Shown here: positions 11,801-23,608 of the stretch, in pieces
Numbering within the stretch: the stretch's first letter is position 1
How the letters are laid out: the number at the start of each line of letters is the position of its first letter
DNA from: Populus alba
Lineage: Eukaryota > Streptophyta > Magnoliopsida > Malpighiales > Salicaceae
Direction: 5' to 3'
Length of the DNA stretch: 64,000 nucleotides
NCBI RefSeq assembly: GCF_005239225.2
Contig: NC_133298.1
Span: 7,311,345-7,375,344, forward strand
Translations under genes and position numbers: made by a program
The notes under the pieces: generated by a model
What the model was told of the DNA's origin: nothing
Database searches by the model: none
Seen by the model: the letters and a program-made list of their open reading frames with translations, nothing else

Positions 11801-13968
11801 TTATGTGTTGTTGTATATTTGTTAAAAAAATAAAAAAATATATGAATAAAAATTATTACAATTTACAGTGTTTTTAAGAAAAAATTTATAAAGTTAAATT
11901 TTTAACCAATTAATATTTAAATAATAAAATGAATAAAGAAAATTTGAAAAAAATCATAACAAAAAAAAATAAAAGAAAAAAAAACTATACAGATAAATAT
12001 TGTAGCAATTTATAGTGTTTCATGAGAAAATTTACAGTTGTAATTCTCAACTAGCTCAATATTAAAAATAATAAAATTGATAAAGATAATTTTAAAAAAA
12101 ATCATAACAAAAAAAAATCATGTGGGAGAACACTATAGCAATCCACAGTGTTTTAAAGAAAAAAACCACGAAGCTAAATTATCAACCAATTCAATATTAA
12201 AAAAATAAAATCGACAAAAACAATTCTAAAAAAAAAATCATTAAAAACAAAAAAAAACATGTGACACTGTAGCAATCCATAATATTTTTTTTAAAAAAAC
12301 TATAAAGCTAAATTTTTAACCAGCTCCATATTAAAAAAAAATCAATATAAACAATTAAAAAAACACAAAAAATTGAAAAAAAAGAAGAAGAAGACAAATT
12401 TTTTTTTTATATGCTTTTTAAGTTTTTATTAATTTAAAATTAGTAAATGTAAATGAGATTAATCTTATTATGATAGTTGTTAAACTTGATCTGATAAATT
12501 AACTTGAAAAATCTAGAATTCTAAGATTCAGAACTTAACCCAAGATGAATTTTTTTATTGAACCAACCCATATATTAACTTGATAGAATCTAATTAATCC
12601 GGCTAAGTTTTGATTGATTTGGTTAATATAAACAAACATTATAAAATAAATATCAAGAGTTTTTTGAAGAAAAACAATGTGGTTTTTAATTAAGAAAGCC
12701 GCCGTGAGGTTGAAAAAGAGGTACAAACACTTTCAGTCATCAGGCAAGGTCCGACCGACAACTATCATAGCATGACAGTGACCACACAGGACATGTTTGC
12801 TGACGCAACGGTAACAAGTTAATATGTTAAAAATGTTGCATCATTTGGTGGCCATCACCTCAGCAATCATGTCAGCGTAGATAAATTCATCGTCGGACCG
12901 GCGACATGCGGCCATGCCCAGTTAACATTTCCTCCGGCAATACTTTCTTACACTTTCTTCTGTATTTCATGCCCTTCCAGAGGAAAGTTGATTTGGAATT
13001 GGAGAGAGTTTTGAATAAAGCATCCATGAAAGGTAAAACTGTGATCTTAACAACATTGAATGATGCATGGGCAGAGCCTGGATCTATATTTGATCTCTTC
13101 TTGGAGAGTTTTCAAATCGGAGAGGAGACTAAAGAACTCCTAAATAATTTGGTGATAATATCCTTGGACCAGAAGGCACATGCTCGTTGCTTAGCTATAC
13201 ATCCACATTGCTACGCTCTCAAAACTGAAGGGCTTAATTTTACAAGAGAGGCACACTTCATGTCTGAAGATTACCTCAAGATGATGTGGAGAAGAATAGA
13301 ATTTTTGAGCACTGTTCTTGAGATGGGCTACAGCTTTGTTTTCACGGTATAGATACAGACCCTTTTGGTTAATTTCTGATAATTATAAAGAGATTTAACC
13401 AGATCTGCTCCATTTTTCTGCCATCTAACTTCTTCATCTCCTTTTCCAGGATGCTGATATCATGTGGCTTCGAAATCCATTTCCACGGTTCTATCCAAGT
13501 GTAGATTTTCAGATAGCATGTGACAAGTACTATGGCAATCCTAAAGACAGAAGCAATCAACCCAATGGAGGGTTTACCTATGTTAGATCCAGTCTCCGGA
13601 CGATTCTGTTCTACAGGTTTTGGTTCATGTCTAGAAAAACATATCCTGGCAGACATGATCAAGATGTATTGAACAAGATTAAAAACGATCGTGTCCTTGA
13701 AAAGATTGAACTAAAGATGAGGTTTCTAGACACTGCTTACTTTGGTGGGTTTTGTGAACGTGGCAAGGATTTTAACAAGATCTGTACCATGCATGCAAAT
13801 TGTTGCTATGGTTTGGAGACTAAAGTTCATGATCTTAAAATTGTTCTTGAAGATTGGAAAAATTACACATCGTTGCCTCCAAATGAAAGAGCTTCAGCAT
13901 CGCCCTCTTGGAGAGCTCCTCAAAATTGCAGGTATTATTTCGGTATTCTTCAACCTTTCTCTACCTGA
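8899..13968 (+). CDS. Nucleotide-diphospho-sugar transferase family protein (DUF271, At4g15970-like)
   Basis: A predicted type II Golgi glycosyltransferase of the nucleotide-diphospho-sugar transferase family (PF03407, related to GT77 arabinosyl/xylosyl transferases). The acceptor substrate is unknown. Exons: 8899-9111, 12981-13346, and 13450 to about 13968, giving about 365 residues if exon 3 is read through. The N terminus has a short cytosolic part and one membrane segment (about residues 24-43, VVRITVLFLGVLAVSCLVLY). Exon 3 opens with the nucleotide-sugar-binding DxD motif in DADIMWLRNPFPRF. Conserved NGGFTYVRSS and PGRHDQDVLN follow. If the donor at 13932 (GCAG/GTATTA) is used, the protein stops after Asn-Cys-Arg-Thr on joining either downstream acceptor. 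The reading frame is continuous across both introns. Intron 1 is unusually long (3.87 kb) and full of repeats, so the assignment of exon 1 needs transcript support. Confidence 0.85.
10151..10447. mobile_element. AT-rich MITE-like element in intron 1
   Basis: The left end AAGGGTGTTTGGAGTG and the inverse right end AAGGGTTTGTTTGTGTG form imperfect terminal inverted repeats. The interior shares the TTTTGATATGTTGATG core with the element at 8338-8595. No target duplication was verified. Confidence 0.45.
11860..12400. repeat. Degenerate tandem array, unit about 110-130 bp
   Basis: Four diverged units repeat the order: a CAATCCACAGTGTTTT-like word, a short AAGCTAAATTxTCAACCA-like word, AATATTAAAAA, then AAAATCATAACAAAAAAA. 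The reverse complement of the same unit forms the array at the right end of the window (63180-64000). The repeat lies within intron 1 of the sugar-transferase gene. Confidence 0.7.
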
Positions 13969-14189
13969 TTTTCAACTGCGTACTGTTAACATATCAACAA
14001 ACATTCATCCTAGTACTGATCGTAATGTTTCCTACAAAATGTGGACGAGGATAAGTAACCGAACTTGAGTTCTACCCTCATCAATGAAAAAAAAATACAA
14101 CTTCGGTTAGATATACTGCTCAAAGCTATGCTTACCTCTGGTTTTCATATGCTTGGTTGCTGATGTAAAACTTTTTTGACCATTTTCAG

Positions 14190-15195
14190 GACATAAATCC
14201 AGAGTCAAGCTTCCATGTACATCTGGCTTCCTTCCATTTTCCTGATACATTCAAGAGCACTGATGGTTATCGTGTCTCTGTGACAATTGTATGGAATCAG
14301 TGATGGTGCAAAGCGTTTACTGTTCAAAGATTGCTTTCAATGTCTGTCTCAAAAAACAAGTCATGTTTACAGTTTTAAAACCAGAGATCAGTTGTTAAAG
14401 CGGAAATCTAGAAATAGCAAATACCTTTCTAAACTCACCACCATGGATGTTCCCAGAGTTATTTTTGACTCGATTGTATGTGTTTGGAATTCCAACTTGA
14501 AGATCCACGATTCTAGTTCTATTAGGATATGGGGTTCATGAAATGGGAAAGAGCTGCTCTCATCAAGCCCAGTCTAATAATTCTCCAAAATCCCAATAAA
14601 CTTTTTTTTTTTTTTTAATCCCAGAATAGACAAATTAATATGCTGTGCAATTTTCAATTTGAGTTGAAAAAAGTTCTGTACATGATATTAACTTGGTTTG
14701 AGTTGCCAGTGTTGCTCCTGCCAAAATGTTTAGAAGCTCAGGAAGCAGTGAATTTTTACTTGTACAAGTTTCAAATTTCATTCTCTGTTATCCAGTTGAA
14801 ATTTCGTTTCATTATTTTTGAATTAAATCTTATTTGGTTTAAATATATACGATATTTTTCATAATAATAATTAACAAATTAAAAATTTATAGCATTCAAA
14901 ATTTACCAAATTCTCGCGGTGGTGTCATTGATTGCTAATTTAACCTTCTTTTACCATTTGCAGGACATAAATCCAGAATCGAGCTTCCATAAACATCCGG
15001 TATCCTTCCATTTTCCCGATACATTTCAAGACTGATCGTTAAGCATATCTGCAAATTCCCATGGCAATTATATCAAATCAAAGAAATCAAGAACTTATTT
15101 CTTCAAATATTGTTTTTTGGTGTCTTCCACACTAGTGACATCCACAATAGCAAGAAGTTTTCTAAACCCACCATGGATGTTTCTCATCAGGTCCA
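14190..15195 (+). repeat. Duplicated terminal-exon-like block
   Basis: A block starting with a splice acceptor and GACATAAATCCAGA at 14190 recurs at 14964. The shared words include GAGCTTCCAT/AAGCTTCCAT, TCCTTCCATTTTCC and CCACCATGGATGTT. Both copies follow a pyrimidine-rich tract and AG. Joined to the donor at 13932, either copy would give the same Arg-Thr-stop ending, so both act as 3' UTR exons if used. The two are clearly diverged, so the duplication is not recent. About 500 bases of AT-rich sequence separate them. Confidence 0.65.
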
Positions 15196-15465
15196 GCCGT
15201 TGTAGAATAGGATCATCTTATCGATCCCATTGTATAACCTGGAGAAAAACGCATTAATCGGAAAGAAAAGGAAAGAATCTACCGACGCCGTTATCTTCGT
15301 CGGGATTTTTTTTCCCTCTGGGAGAGGGGACGGACGAAGAGAATGAAAAGAACCGAAACAAAGAAAGCCCGGGCTGTAGCCGGTTTTATTGTGGGAAAAA
15401 CTACAAATCAGTCTCCCAATTATATAAGTCGTTTCAGATGCATCTCTAGAGGTAATTTCCAAATA
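15195..15465. other. GC-richer unassigned island
   Basis: This segment has a higher GC content than its surroundings and includes GAAAGCCCGGGCTGTAGCC. On the minus strand it has a CT-rich leader-like stretch. Short open frames of about 90 codons exist on both strands, but neither resembles a family I know. It could be a truncated gene start or a captured fragment. Confidence 0.3.
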
Positions 15466-16300
15466 ATAATATTTAAAATTGTTTTTTTTTTTAAAAAAAA
15501 ATCAACCTATAATAATGATAATAATCCATGCCATTTTCTTTTGGTATGTGAAAAGCATTATAATAATTCTAACTGTTTTTTCATACGAAAACATCAAGAA
15601 CAAACGCGGTAGCTTGGGTGATTTATCAATTTTTAATCATGTTTGTTTGCAATGATAGCAAATGATAAAGGAGTTTAATATAAATTAAAATACTCAAATA
15701 TAAAAAAATATTTAAATATTAATTATAAAAAAATATTTAAATATTAATTTTTATTTTTCCCCAAACTCACTTTAAAAAAAATTATAATTTTTTATATAAA
15801 AAAATTATAAAAACCTGTTACTGAATATAAAAATAAAAACAAAAAATTTTCTAAAATAAAAAGGAATAGAAATAATTTAAAAATATTTATTTGTCTAAAA
15901 ACTAGTGCATCATATATATATATATATATATATATAATTTTTCAATCTAAAGCATTATTAAAAAATATAAAAAACCAGTTATTTTCTTAATTACAAGTAT
16001 CAATAAATAAAATCATCTATTCAATACAAAAAATCACTTAATTCACCAATTACAGGTATTAATAGATAAATTATCTGTATTCTCTGTGTTGACATTTGGT
16101 GCTAAACCATGACACTAATATTTATTAAAATAATTTGTATATAATATATAATTTCTCAAAATAAATGATAAATATAATGAATTGATTTTTCATAAACAGA
16201 CAAACGCATAAAAAAAATGCTTATCAGCTTGATGTCATTGCAATTGTATCACTTTGCATCCTTACCTTCACTCATGGACCTGATAAAATAAGTTACATAG
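15466..16300. other. AT-rich spacer
   Basis: Almost pure A/T sequence with a (TA)n run at about 15914-15937. No gene or RNA was recognised. It separates the sugar-transferase 3' blocks from the Cdc14-like gene. Confidence 0.6.
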
Positions 16301-16430
16301 TTGGGGATTGACTTTTCTGTTGTTCTTTACTTTAAACCATGGCAATTTCGTAAATTTCTATAAAGGAAACGCAGCTTCTCTCTCCAATTACGCACCGTTC
16401 ACAGGACGACAGTCGACGGACAAATCCAAA

Positions 16431-19400
16431 ATGCATCTAAAGAAGCCATTGTGGAGCGCAGCACTGAAAGAAACAAGAGAACCGTCGTCAGAGGCGGAGC
16501 CGCAACCACAACAACAGTCGTCAGCCACGGCAACAGCGGTGGATGAGCTAGTAAATTCATTAAACAAGCAAAGATTATATAGAGAAGTAACACTCGCTCT
16601 CCGTACAAGCCTTAGAGATGCTCGCGCCGAATTCTCTTTCCTCCGCCTCCGCGGCCTCCGCTCTCTCCTTAACTTCCTCAGATCCGTTGCTCAATCAGAT
16701 TCCACTATCAATCTCTTCTGCCAAACGCAATCTTTACCGGACCTTCAAGGTAACTAACTTGCTCTGAATCACTTCTTTGCATTTTTCGATTACTTTGTTT
16801 TCTGTAATTTTTATTTATCGGTGAATTTTTTTAGTGGTTCCGGTTTTGTTTCAAAATTCGCTGAAAGAAGGGGAGGAGGAGCAAAATGTGGAAAGTTTGA
16901 GTCACGTGTTTGGTGTGGAGCCGATGAGGATTACGAGTCCTTCGACGGATGCAGAAATCGCGCTAGCGCTTCGTGTTTTGGAAGGTTGTTGTTTGCTTCA
17001 TAGAGAGAGTACTGTTTTTGCTCATCAGTACAAGGCAATTCAGGTGGTTATTAGAATTGGATTTTAAAGAAAATGAATTTTGTACTGCGTGTTGGTGGTG
17101 TGTTTATGCATAAACGTTGAGCATTTGGTTTTGATTTTGTAGGTTTTGATGCGGGTTTTGTCGACTAGAGGTGTATTGGAGAAAAGTGCTTGTTTAGATG
17201 CTCTAATTTCGATAATGTTGGATTCATCACCCAATCAAATGGTATGAATTTTGTCCCATCATTCTCATTCTTCATGTTTAAATTTAGAGGCCAATTGGTT
17301 TCTATTACATACATTCTGATGCAAGTTATTAAGAGCAAGCTTAGTAAATGTATTGATTTGAGTTTATTCATGTTTTACATTTTGGTAGTATGAGGGTAGA
17401 TTTTATTGAATGAAATCATTCATAATAATCGTTTATGTCATACAAACTCTGAACTACACTGCTTCTGAAATATTTCGACTCAGAGTTTTTCGAACTAGAT
17501 GTGAAAGGGTATCCAATGGAGGCAAATGCTAAAAGAGTCTGCCTAATTGGTTCTGTCATCTTTTCCTCATTTGTTATTGTTTACAGGGAGCTTATTTAGG
17601 TTATGTTAACTGCAATCAAACTTTCATTTTTGGAATATGGATTGAAGATGACCATGGCATAGTTATTTTGTGGATGCCACTTGTAAGCTAGTTGAGTTAA
17701 TAAAATTAGTTCTAAGTATGCTCATTCACCTAGATAGGGAAGCCATTGCCCCCCTAAAGCAGAGATTAAAGATGATCATAGCATGAGTTGGCTTAAACTA
17801 GCAAGTCTCATTCTTTTGGTGACACTCTCCCTCCATGGGTTGAAGTCAATGCCAGACAACTTTCCACTTGGTTTCACTAAACATCTACATACTAACCAAT
17901 AAACATGTCATAAGGCTCAACATCTGCTAGAAAAGATGATGCAATGTTTCATGTGGGATCGAGAAAAGACCACTTTTAACTAATTCAATTTTCTATTTTT
18001 CCTTTTTCCTTATTTAGTTCAGCTCTGGAATGGACTGCATTTCTAACTTTAGTTTGTCAGAGTGTTTCTATTTTGTATTGGTGTAGGTGCAAGTTTAATT
18101 ATAGGCTTCAGAGATACAGTATAGTTGGGTTTCATATAACTTGAAGACCAAGAACTTGATTTACTGTGATGCTCTTGTTTAGTAGTTGCACATTTTTTGT
18201 TTATTTTATTTTATTTATTAGACTCTGTTGCTTCACTTTGGTGCATGGGCTTGTCTCTCAAACTATCATCTTGATGCAAGATTCTCTTTCAACATTTTTC
18301 TGTTCTTGTATTCTTTATTATTTTCCACTATGAATATTCTATGCTACTATAACTGGAATTTTTCTTTGCTATTGACATTATGCTGGTTTAATCCTAGAAC
18401 TTCCCTAGATCTAGAGAAGTTATTCATATTTCATTTCCTTTGTAATTGGATTGTGATTTCTTGATCTTGTTTTGAATTGAATTAGGCCTCTTTTTTTCAA
18501 CCTCAACATCAATATTTCCATCCGTGTTAGAGTTTAATCTCAGTTATGGTTATAGTAGTTCCTAAGTGATTCGATTATAATACCTAATCATTGCTAAACT
18601 GGGCCTACTTTGTAGACTAGATCAGAAATTCTAACATGTTATACATAAAGAATATACCAATACACCCAACATCAATTTGGATGAAATAACTAGGCTTGAT
18701 TTGCTCTTTGGGCTTGCTTTTCCACGAGTTCCATATGGCTGAATTCCGGCTTTGTCAATTAAATGCATAATGGAACTTTAGAGGACATGAATTACCTGGT
18801 TAAGGCTGATACAATGACCTCGAAAAACAGTTGTGCTAACCATATAAAGGAGTTGGCCTTATTTTCTAGCATTAAAGTCAATCGTGATGTTAATTGATCA
18901 AGAAAATTATTTCTTCTCTACTTAGCATCCCTGTTTACTTTGACTTGTATACACTCAGGATTTCGAAGCGTGTAATGGTATTGAGGAAGTAACTGTGGTT
19001 ATTAGGGACAAGCAAGTGGATGAGAATCTCAGGTATTTATTAATTTTCATCACCCCTGTTTACCTCCACTGTACAGCATGGTGCTATTAGTACTGTTTGT
19101 CATATCCAAGATGTTATTAGAAGTAGAGCAAATTTTGCAAATGGCAACAAGTTACAGCAGTGATTACAAAAGTGAAAGAGAACACTTTTAGCTTACCCTC
19201 ATGCACACACTTGAAGAATTTGTTTTCAAATGATTGTCATGAACATCAACAAGTTTGAGGCTTTATGATAATGTAGTGAAGGGAACTGTTCATTCTTTGT
19301 ATTCAAGCTACTTAATTACCTCTTAAACACAGAATTCTTGACATGCGAAACATGTAGAGCACTTCGAAAAAACTGCAAGGCATATATTTTGTTGCTAGGA

Positions 19401-19882
19401 AGGGGAGGGGGTTATAAATTGAGGATCAAGTTAATAAAACTTACAAATGGAGCACATTCCTATCAGTTTTAGATGAGAAGTTTCTCATTTGCAACTCTGG
19501 CAAGCTCATGTTTTTTTCTCGTTTCTTTTGATTACATAGAAAATTCCTTTTTTTAGATTTATCAGTGATAAGTTCCTTTTTTATAAATTTAAGATAGAGC
19601 TGTATCGTTTAATTCAGATTTGACTGCTAACAAAGCATATGTTTACCTCCGATTAGGTTGAAATGTGGAGAGTTCATGCTGCTACTAATTGGCCATCTTA
19701 ATGGGAGGGAAAGGGCCCCCATGCCATCAATACATGAAGATGTAAGGCGACTCCTTGGTGAGAAATCAGCCTCCTTGATTTGGGCAGCCAGTCAATTTGG
19801 ATCAACAGTAGATCCAGAACAGAGGTTGATGGCTTTACAGATCCAAGCTCGCAGGGTCCTTGAATCACTGGACCTGTACTAG
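16431..19882 (+). CDS. Plant Cdc14/SIN-component-like protein
   Basis: Five exons: 16431-16749, 16835-17043, 17143-17241, 18959-19032, 19657-19882, giving 308 residues in a continuous frame. It resembles the plant proteins annotated as cell division control protein 14, SIN component (PF08045). That name comes from the fission-yeast septation network, where Cdc14 partners the kinase Sid1; it is not the Cdc14 phosphatase. The plant role is little defined. Recognisable features are an N-terminal Glu/Gln/Ser-rich leader (about residues 15-35), then helix-rich sequence with LYREVTLALRTSLRDARAEF and LRGLRSLLNFLRSVAQSDS (about 45-90), VVPVLFQNSLKEGE after the first intron, and a C-terminal helical end. 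The start is the Met at 16431. An upstream in-frame Met at 16308 would add 41 residues unlike the family. Intron 3 is 1.7 kb. Confidence 0.75.
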
Positions 19883-21959
19883 TTCAGAAGATATGAAATC
19901 TCTATTTCCTCTTGGCAATTTACTCTTGCTGATTCGAAAATGAAGATGAGTTCTGTAGATAACATTAATTGCTGGCATTTCTGTAATGTTAAAATCTCGT
20001 TACTCAGGAAGCAGGCGTGGTATGCTGATGCCGTGTGCATTTGCACACGTCATTCTTTCATCTCAAGCGAAAGTGTTCGTTATATTATAAATACAACTAA
20101 AATAGTTGTGAATTGGGTTGATAAATTATTTTTAAGTGTTTCTTAACAAATTTATCCCATAACCCAGTTGGATGAAGCGTACTTGTTGGTTGCTAAGGGA
20201 AAATATTGTCTAGGCTAGCGTGTCTGGGTTTGTTCTAACAGGCTCTTTGAGGTTTTTTTGGACTTCTATTTTTTTTTTTTATCTTTTGATTTTTTTAAAA
20301 AATTTCTATCCTTGGGGAATTTTTATTTAAATTATTTCTAATTATGTTCTTTAGGTTTTTATTTAATTTTATCTTTTTTTTTATTAAATGATGGTAAATT
20401 AGTTTTTTTTATCATATAATAGAATAAAAAATATTAATTAAATATAATGAAGTTTATAATTTTATCTTTTTTATTAACGAGTTATAAGTTTGATAGGTTT
20501 TTAGGGTTATATGTTTTTTTTTCTTTTCTTTTGATATATTTTCTCTGGACTTGCTCTACCTCTACCAATAAGGTCATATTAAATAATTTTATGTGATTTA
20601 ATTTAAAACTTGGGATAAACAAAGTCTAGACATTTTTTTTCTTTTTTTCAAAAAAAATTGATCCAACGTGTAATGATGGCGCGAGCAATAAACTAGTATT
20701 CAATAAAATAAATGACAATCATGTATTTGGCTCTCCTATCAAACTTGAAGAGTGATGAATTATTTCTTGAATTGTTGGAATCAAATATTTGGACTCGGGA
20801 TGACAATGATACCCATGGATAGAGTTTTATACTATCTTTACTTGAACTCAAAAATTCAAATAACTACCCAAATAAGCATGAGTTTTTTTATATTTGAATC
20901 CAACTTGATCGAGTTTTAAGTACCTATCAGGTATCAATAACCCAAACTTAAACTTAAAACCTGAACTTGAATTCTATAATTTATAGCTATTTAGTAAATA
21001 ATTAGCTTGATATACATGTAATTCTTTTCGGACTTTAAGATTATTTATTTATTTCGGGTTGTGTAAACCAATATCTATACCTAACTCGAACTTTATTTTT
21101 TGCCTTCAAATTTTACCCGAACTAGACGTGAAATATGATCAAGTCTAAGAATTTCTTGTCTGTTTAGGTCTTTGGGTCAATATTTATTGGATTTGAGTGA
21201 AATTGTCATCTTTACTTGGACTTTATTTTTCCTTTCTTGCTTTGTGATATTGGTTGATCTTTATTAGTTTTTTACCCCATTATTAGTTGGTTTTGCTCAT
21301 AATTACATTACAATTACAGTTACAATAAAAACTAAAAGAGATGGTGAATTTATTGTTCATCAACTCACAAAACATTGTTCATCGGAACAATGTTTTGTAA
21401 TTTTTTTTAGTCTTTTAAGTTTTTTTATCATTGATTTTTTTCCCAATCATCCTTTTACATAGCATTGATGCAGAATTGACCTTCATAATCTATTTTGATT
21501 TATTTTCTATAATAGTATCGTGGTCTTAAAACAACATCTTAACATTGAATTGATGCTCAATTTTATAAAAATAAATTGGTTTTATTGTTTGCAAGAGCTT
21601 GAAAATGAGGGGACCAAAATTAAAATTGAGATTTGTAAGGGCCAACTTGATCCTCTTCCTTAGGAATCCCAGATAAGGGAACCCTAGAAGAGATACCAAC
21701 TCTAACTATCATCCATATATGATTCATACTATCAATTGTCCTTCCTACCTTATTTATGTTATTGATAACTTATCTTTGTCTCCGTAGTGTTTTTAAATGA
21801 AATGTTTCAATCCTCTTCCTCGATACTTATAAAAAAATGAGCCACTAGTTCAGGTACAAGATGCTATTATTATCACCTGAACAATTAGACACCTAACCTG
21901 TAATTGCAATCACCTAATTGAATCATGTATATCCCTTTAAGTCAAATGAATTATGTATA

Positions 21960-22090
21960 ACGAAGTCAAATGCTTCTTTTATTATTTTGTTTGGTGCAGC
22001 TGAGTCATCCTAGACTTGAACCAGAAACCTCACTTATGAAGTAAATCAGTGTACCTATAGTTTAACCAATTAGGAAAGAATCTATCAATC
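21960..22090 (-). mobile_element. tRNA-derived SINE-like fragment
   Basis: Read on the minus strand, the sequence has a B-box-like GGTTCAAGTCT (22012-22022) and an A-box-like CCTAATTGGT (about 22064-22073), spaced as in a tRNA-derived pol III promoter. After the B box comes AGGATGACTCAGCTGCACC, like a tRNA 3' half. It is too degenerate to be a working tRNA gene. A SINE head or tRNA pseudogene fits best. The ends are uncertain. Confidence 0.5.
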
Positions 22091-22279
22091 CTTTTTCATG
22101 AGCGATTCATCCTTCTCAAATGAAGCACACAACTTTTTGGTGTACTACACTTTCTAAGTGTTCTTATTCCTCTTTTTCCTTCATCATGACAAGTTTTTTT
22201 TTTTAAAAAAAAAAAGTTCAGATGAGAAGAAAAAAAAGGTGCTAAGAGAGATGATGACTAAGGTTGTTGTTTATTTATT

Positions 22280-22314
<35 letters not shown>
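22280..22314. repeat. (ATA)n microsatellite
   Basis: About eleven ATA/AAT units in uninterrupted series, read directly from the sequence. Confidence 0.9.
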
Positions 22315-22315
<1 letters not shown>

Positions 22316-23603
22316 TTCCATAGCAAAATGGAACTATGATAAGATCATTTATTTACAACGAAATGATATACAAAGTTAACAGATCTTAATTAATACATAA
22401 AAAATTTTATGGCTACACAAAATGTTGATCAGATTTCTATATCTAGTTCAAGACACGTTGTTGTAGGGGTTTTATTGAAATCATTAAATTTAGAAACCGA
22501 TAAAATAGCTTCGGGAGGAGAACTACTTCTTTGATAAATGTCGTAACAACTCTATTTGCGGTATTCCTACTTATCATCTTGAAGATTTATAATTATTTTA
22601 TTTTACTGGATAGAATTTGAATGAATTAAATTTAGAAAAAAACCATTCAATTCTAGCTTTCAATACAAACTTGTTTTTTAAAACTATTTTATGTTATTCT
22701 ATTTTGGTAGTTAGATCATAAAATTTTTTTCTTTCTGTATTTCTAAAATATAAGTGTGACTAGTTATAATGAGTTTTATTGACAATATAAAAAATGGATT
22801 TATCATTTTATCTTGATAAAGATGGTTTTTGAATTCATCATATATTTATTCTAGCATCTAAAGCATGAATAATATGAAATAAATTACAAGTATTAGAGCT
22901 ATGATTCATACTTAATATTCAAATCTTGTTACCAGACTTCAAAAAAACTCAAAGAGTTAGAAACTCTAAATTAAAAGATTTTTCTTCCTCTTTGTCTATA
23001 TCTATTTTGATAAAAGGATAAACCTTTCTTTGAATTTTTAGTCATTGTACTTGTTTAAAGTGATGATACAAGAATTCTTACTCAAGTAATTGTTATACTT
23101 AGTTAGAACCATTCTTCTTATTTTTTTATTCCAAAAATAGAAACAAGGTTGTCAATGACATAAATTGATAAAAAACAATACACACATATAAGCATTTCTT
23201 CATTTTTTGAGCAAATTATTTTTGCTTGATTTAAGTCTTTCTGAAAGTTTTCCTTAATATAAAGTGACCTTAAAATGAAAGTGAATTGGATATATGAATC
23301 AACATCATCTCAATTGTTAGATAAATCTTAAATTATTCATTAAAGCCAAAGACAAAATCTTTGAAATGAAGTTAAATTAGAAAAAGAAAAAGAAATGTAT
23401 AGCATATGTGTTTTTCTTTGTTTATTAATGAGATTCAAATATACATTAAAAATGATCATCAAGTGTGGGATAATAAATGATAAATCAAATAAAGAACAAT
23501 TCCATCATATTGGATACTAGACTATCTTTTCATAGGTACAAAGCCAAATAGGTCTATATAAATTTATTGTTTTCTTTTTTATTATTATTAATCAAGTTTG
23601 ATA

Positions 23604-23608
23604 GTGGG
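23604..23608. repeat. Target-site duplication, left (GTGGG)
   Basis: GTGGG immediately precedes the TGTTG start of the 5' LTR. It recurs exactly at 29521-29525 after the CGACA end of the 3' LTR. This is the 5-bp signature of LTR retrotransposon integration. Confidence 0.8.

Larger units (their letters stand above)
9112..12980 (+). other. 3.87-kb first intron filled with repeats
   Basis: The donor is AAG/GTGAGT and the acceptor CCTTCCAG/AGG. Contents: a (CT)n tract near 9738-9765, an AT-rich MITE-like element at about 10151-10447 (ends AAGGGTGTTTGGAGTG and the inverse of CAAACAAACCCTT), a Gln/Gly-poor AT-rich block with GGTTTGGTTCGGTT-like words at about 11145-11400, and a tandem array at 11860-12400. 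No coding exon was recognised inside it. Confidence 0.7.
19883..23603. other. Intergenic region without recognised gene
   Basis: AT-rich sequence. At 20799-21213 a segment bounded by ATGACAAT and its inverse ATTGTCAT carries repeated TACCCAAA/CTTGAAC-type words, as in old non-autonomous elements. A (ATA)n microsatellite lies at 22280-22314. The SINE-like piece near 22.0 kb is listed separately. The stretch 22400-23600 has nothing I can assign. Confidence 0.5.

Noticed and set aside
16308..16430. Upstream in-frame Met as start of the Cdc14-like protein
   Set aside because: Adds 41 residues that do not resemble the family and runs into AT-rich leader; the Met at 16431 fits better.
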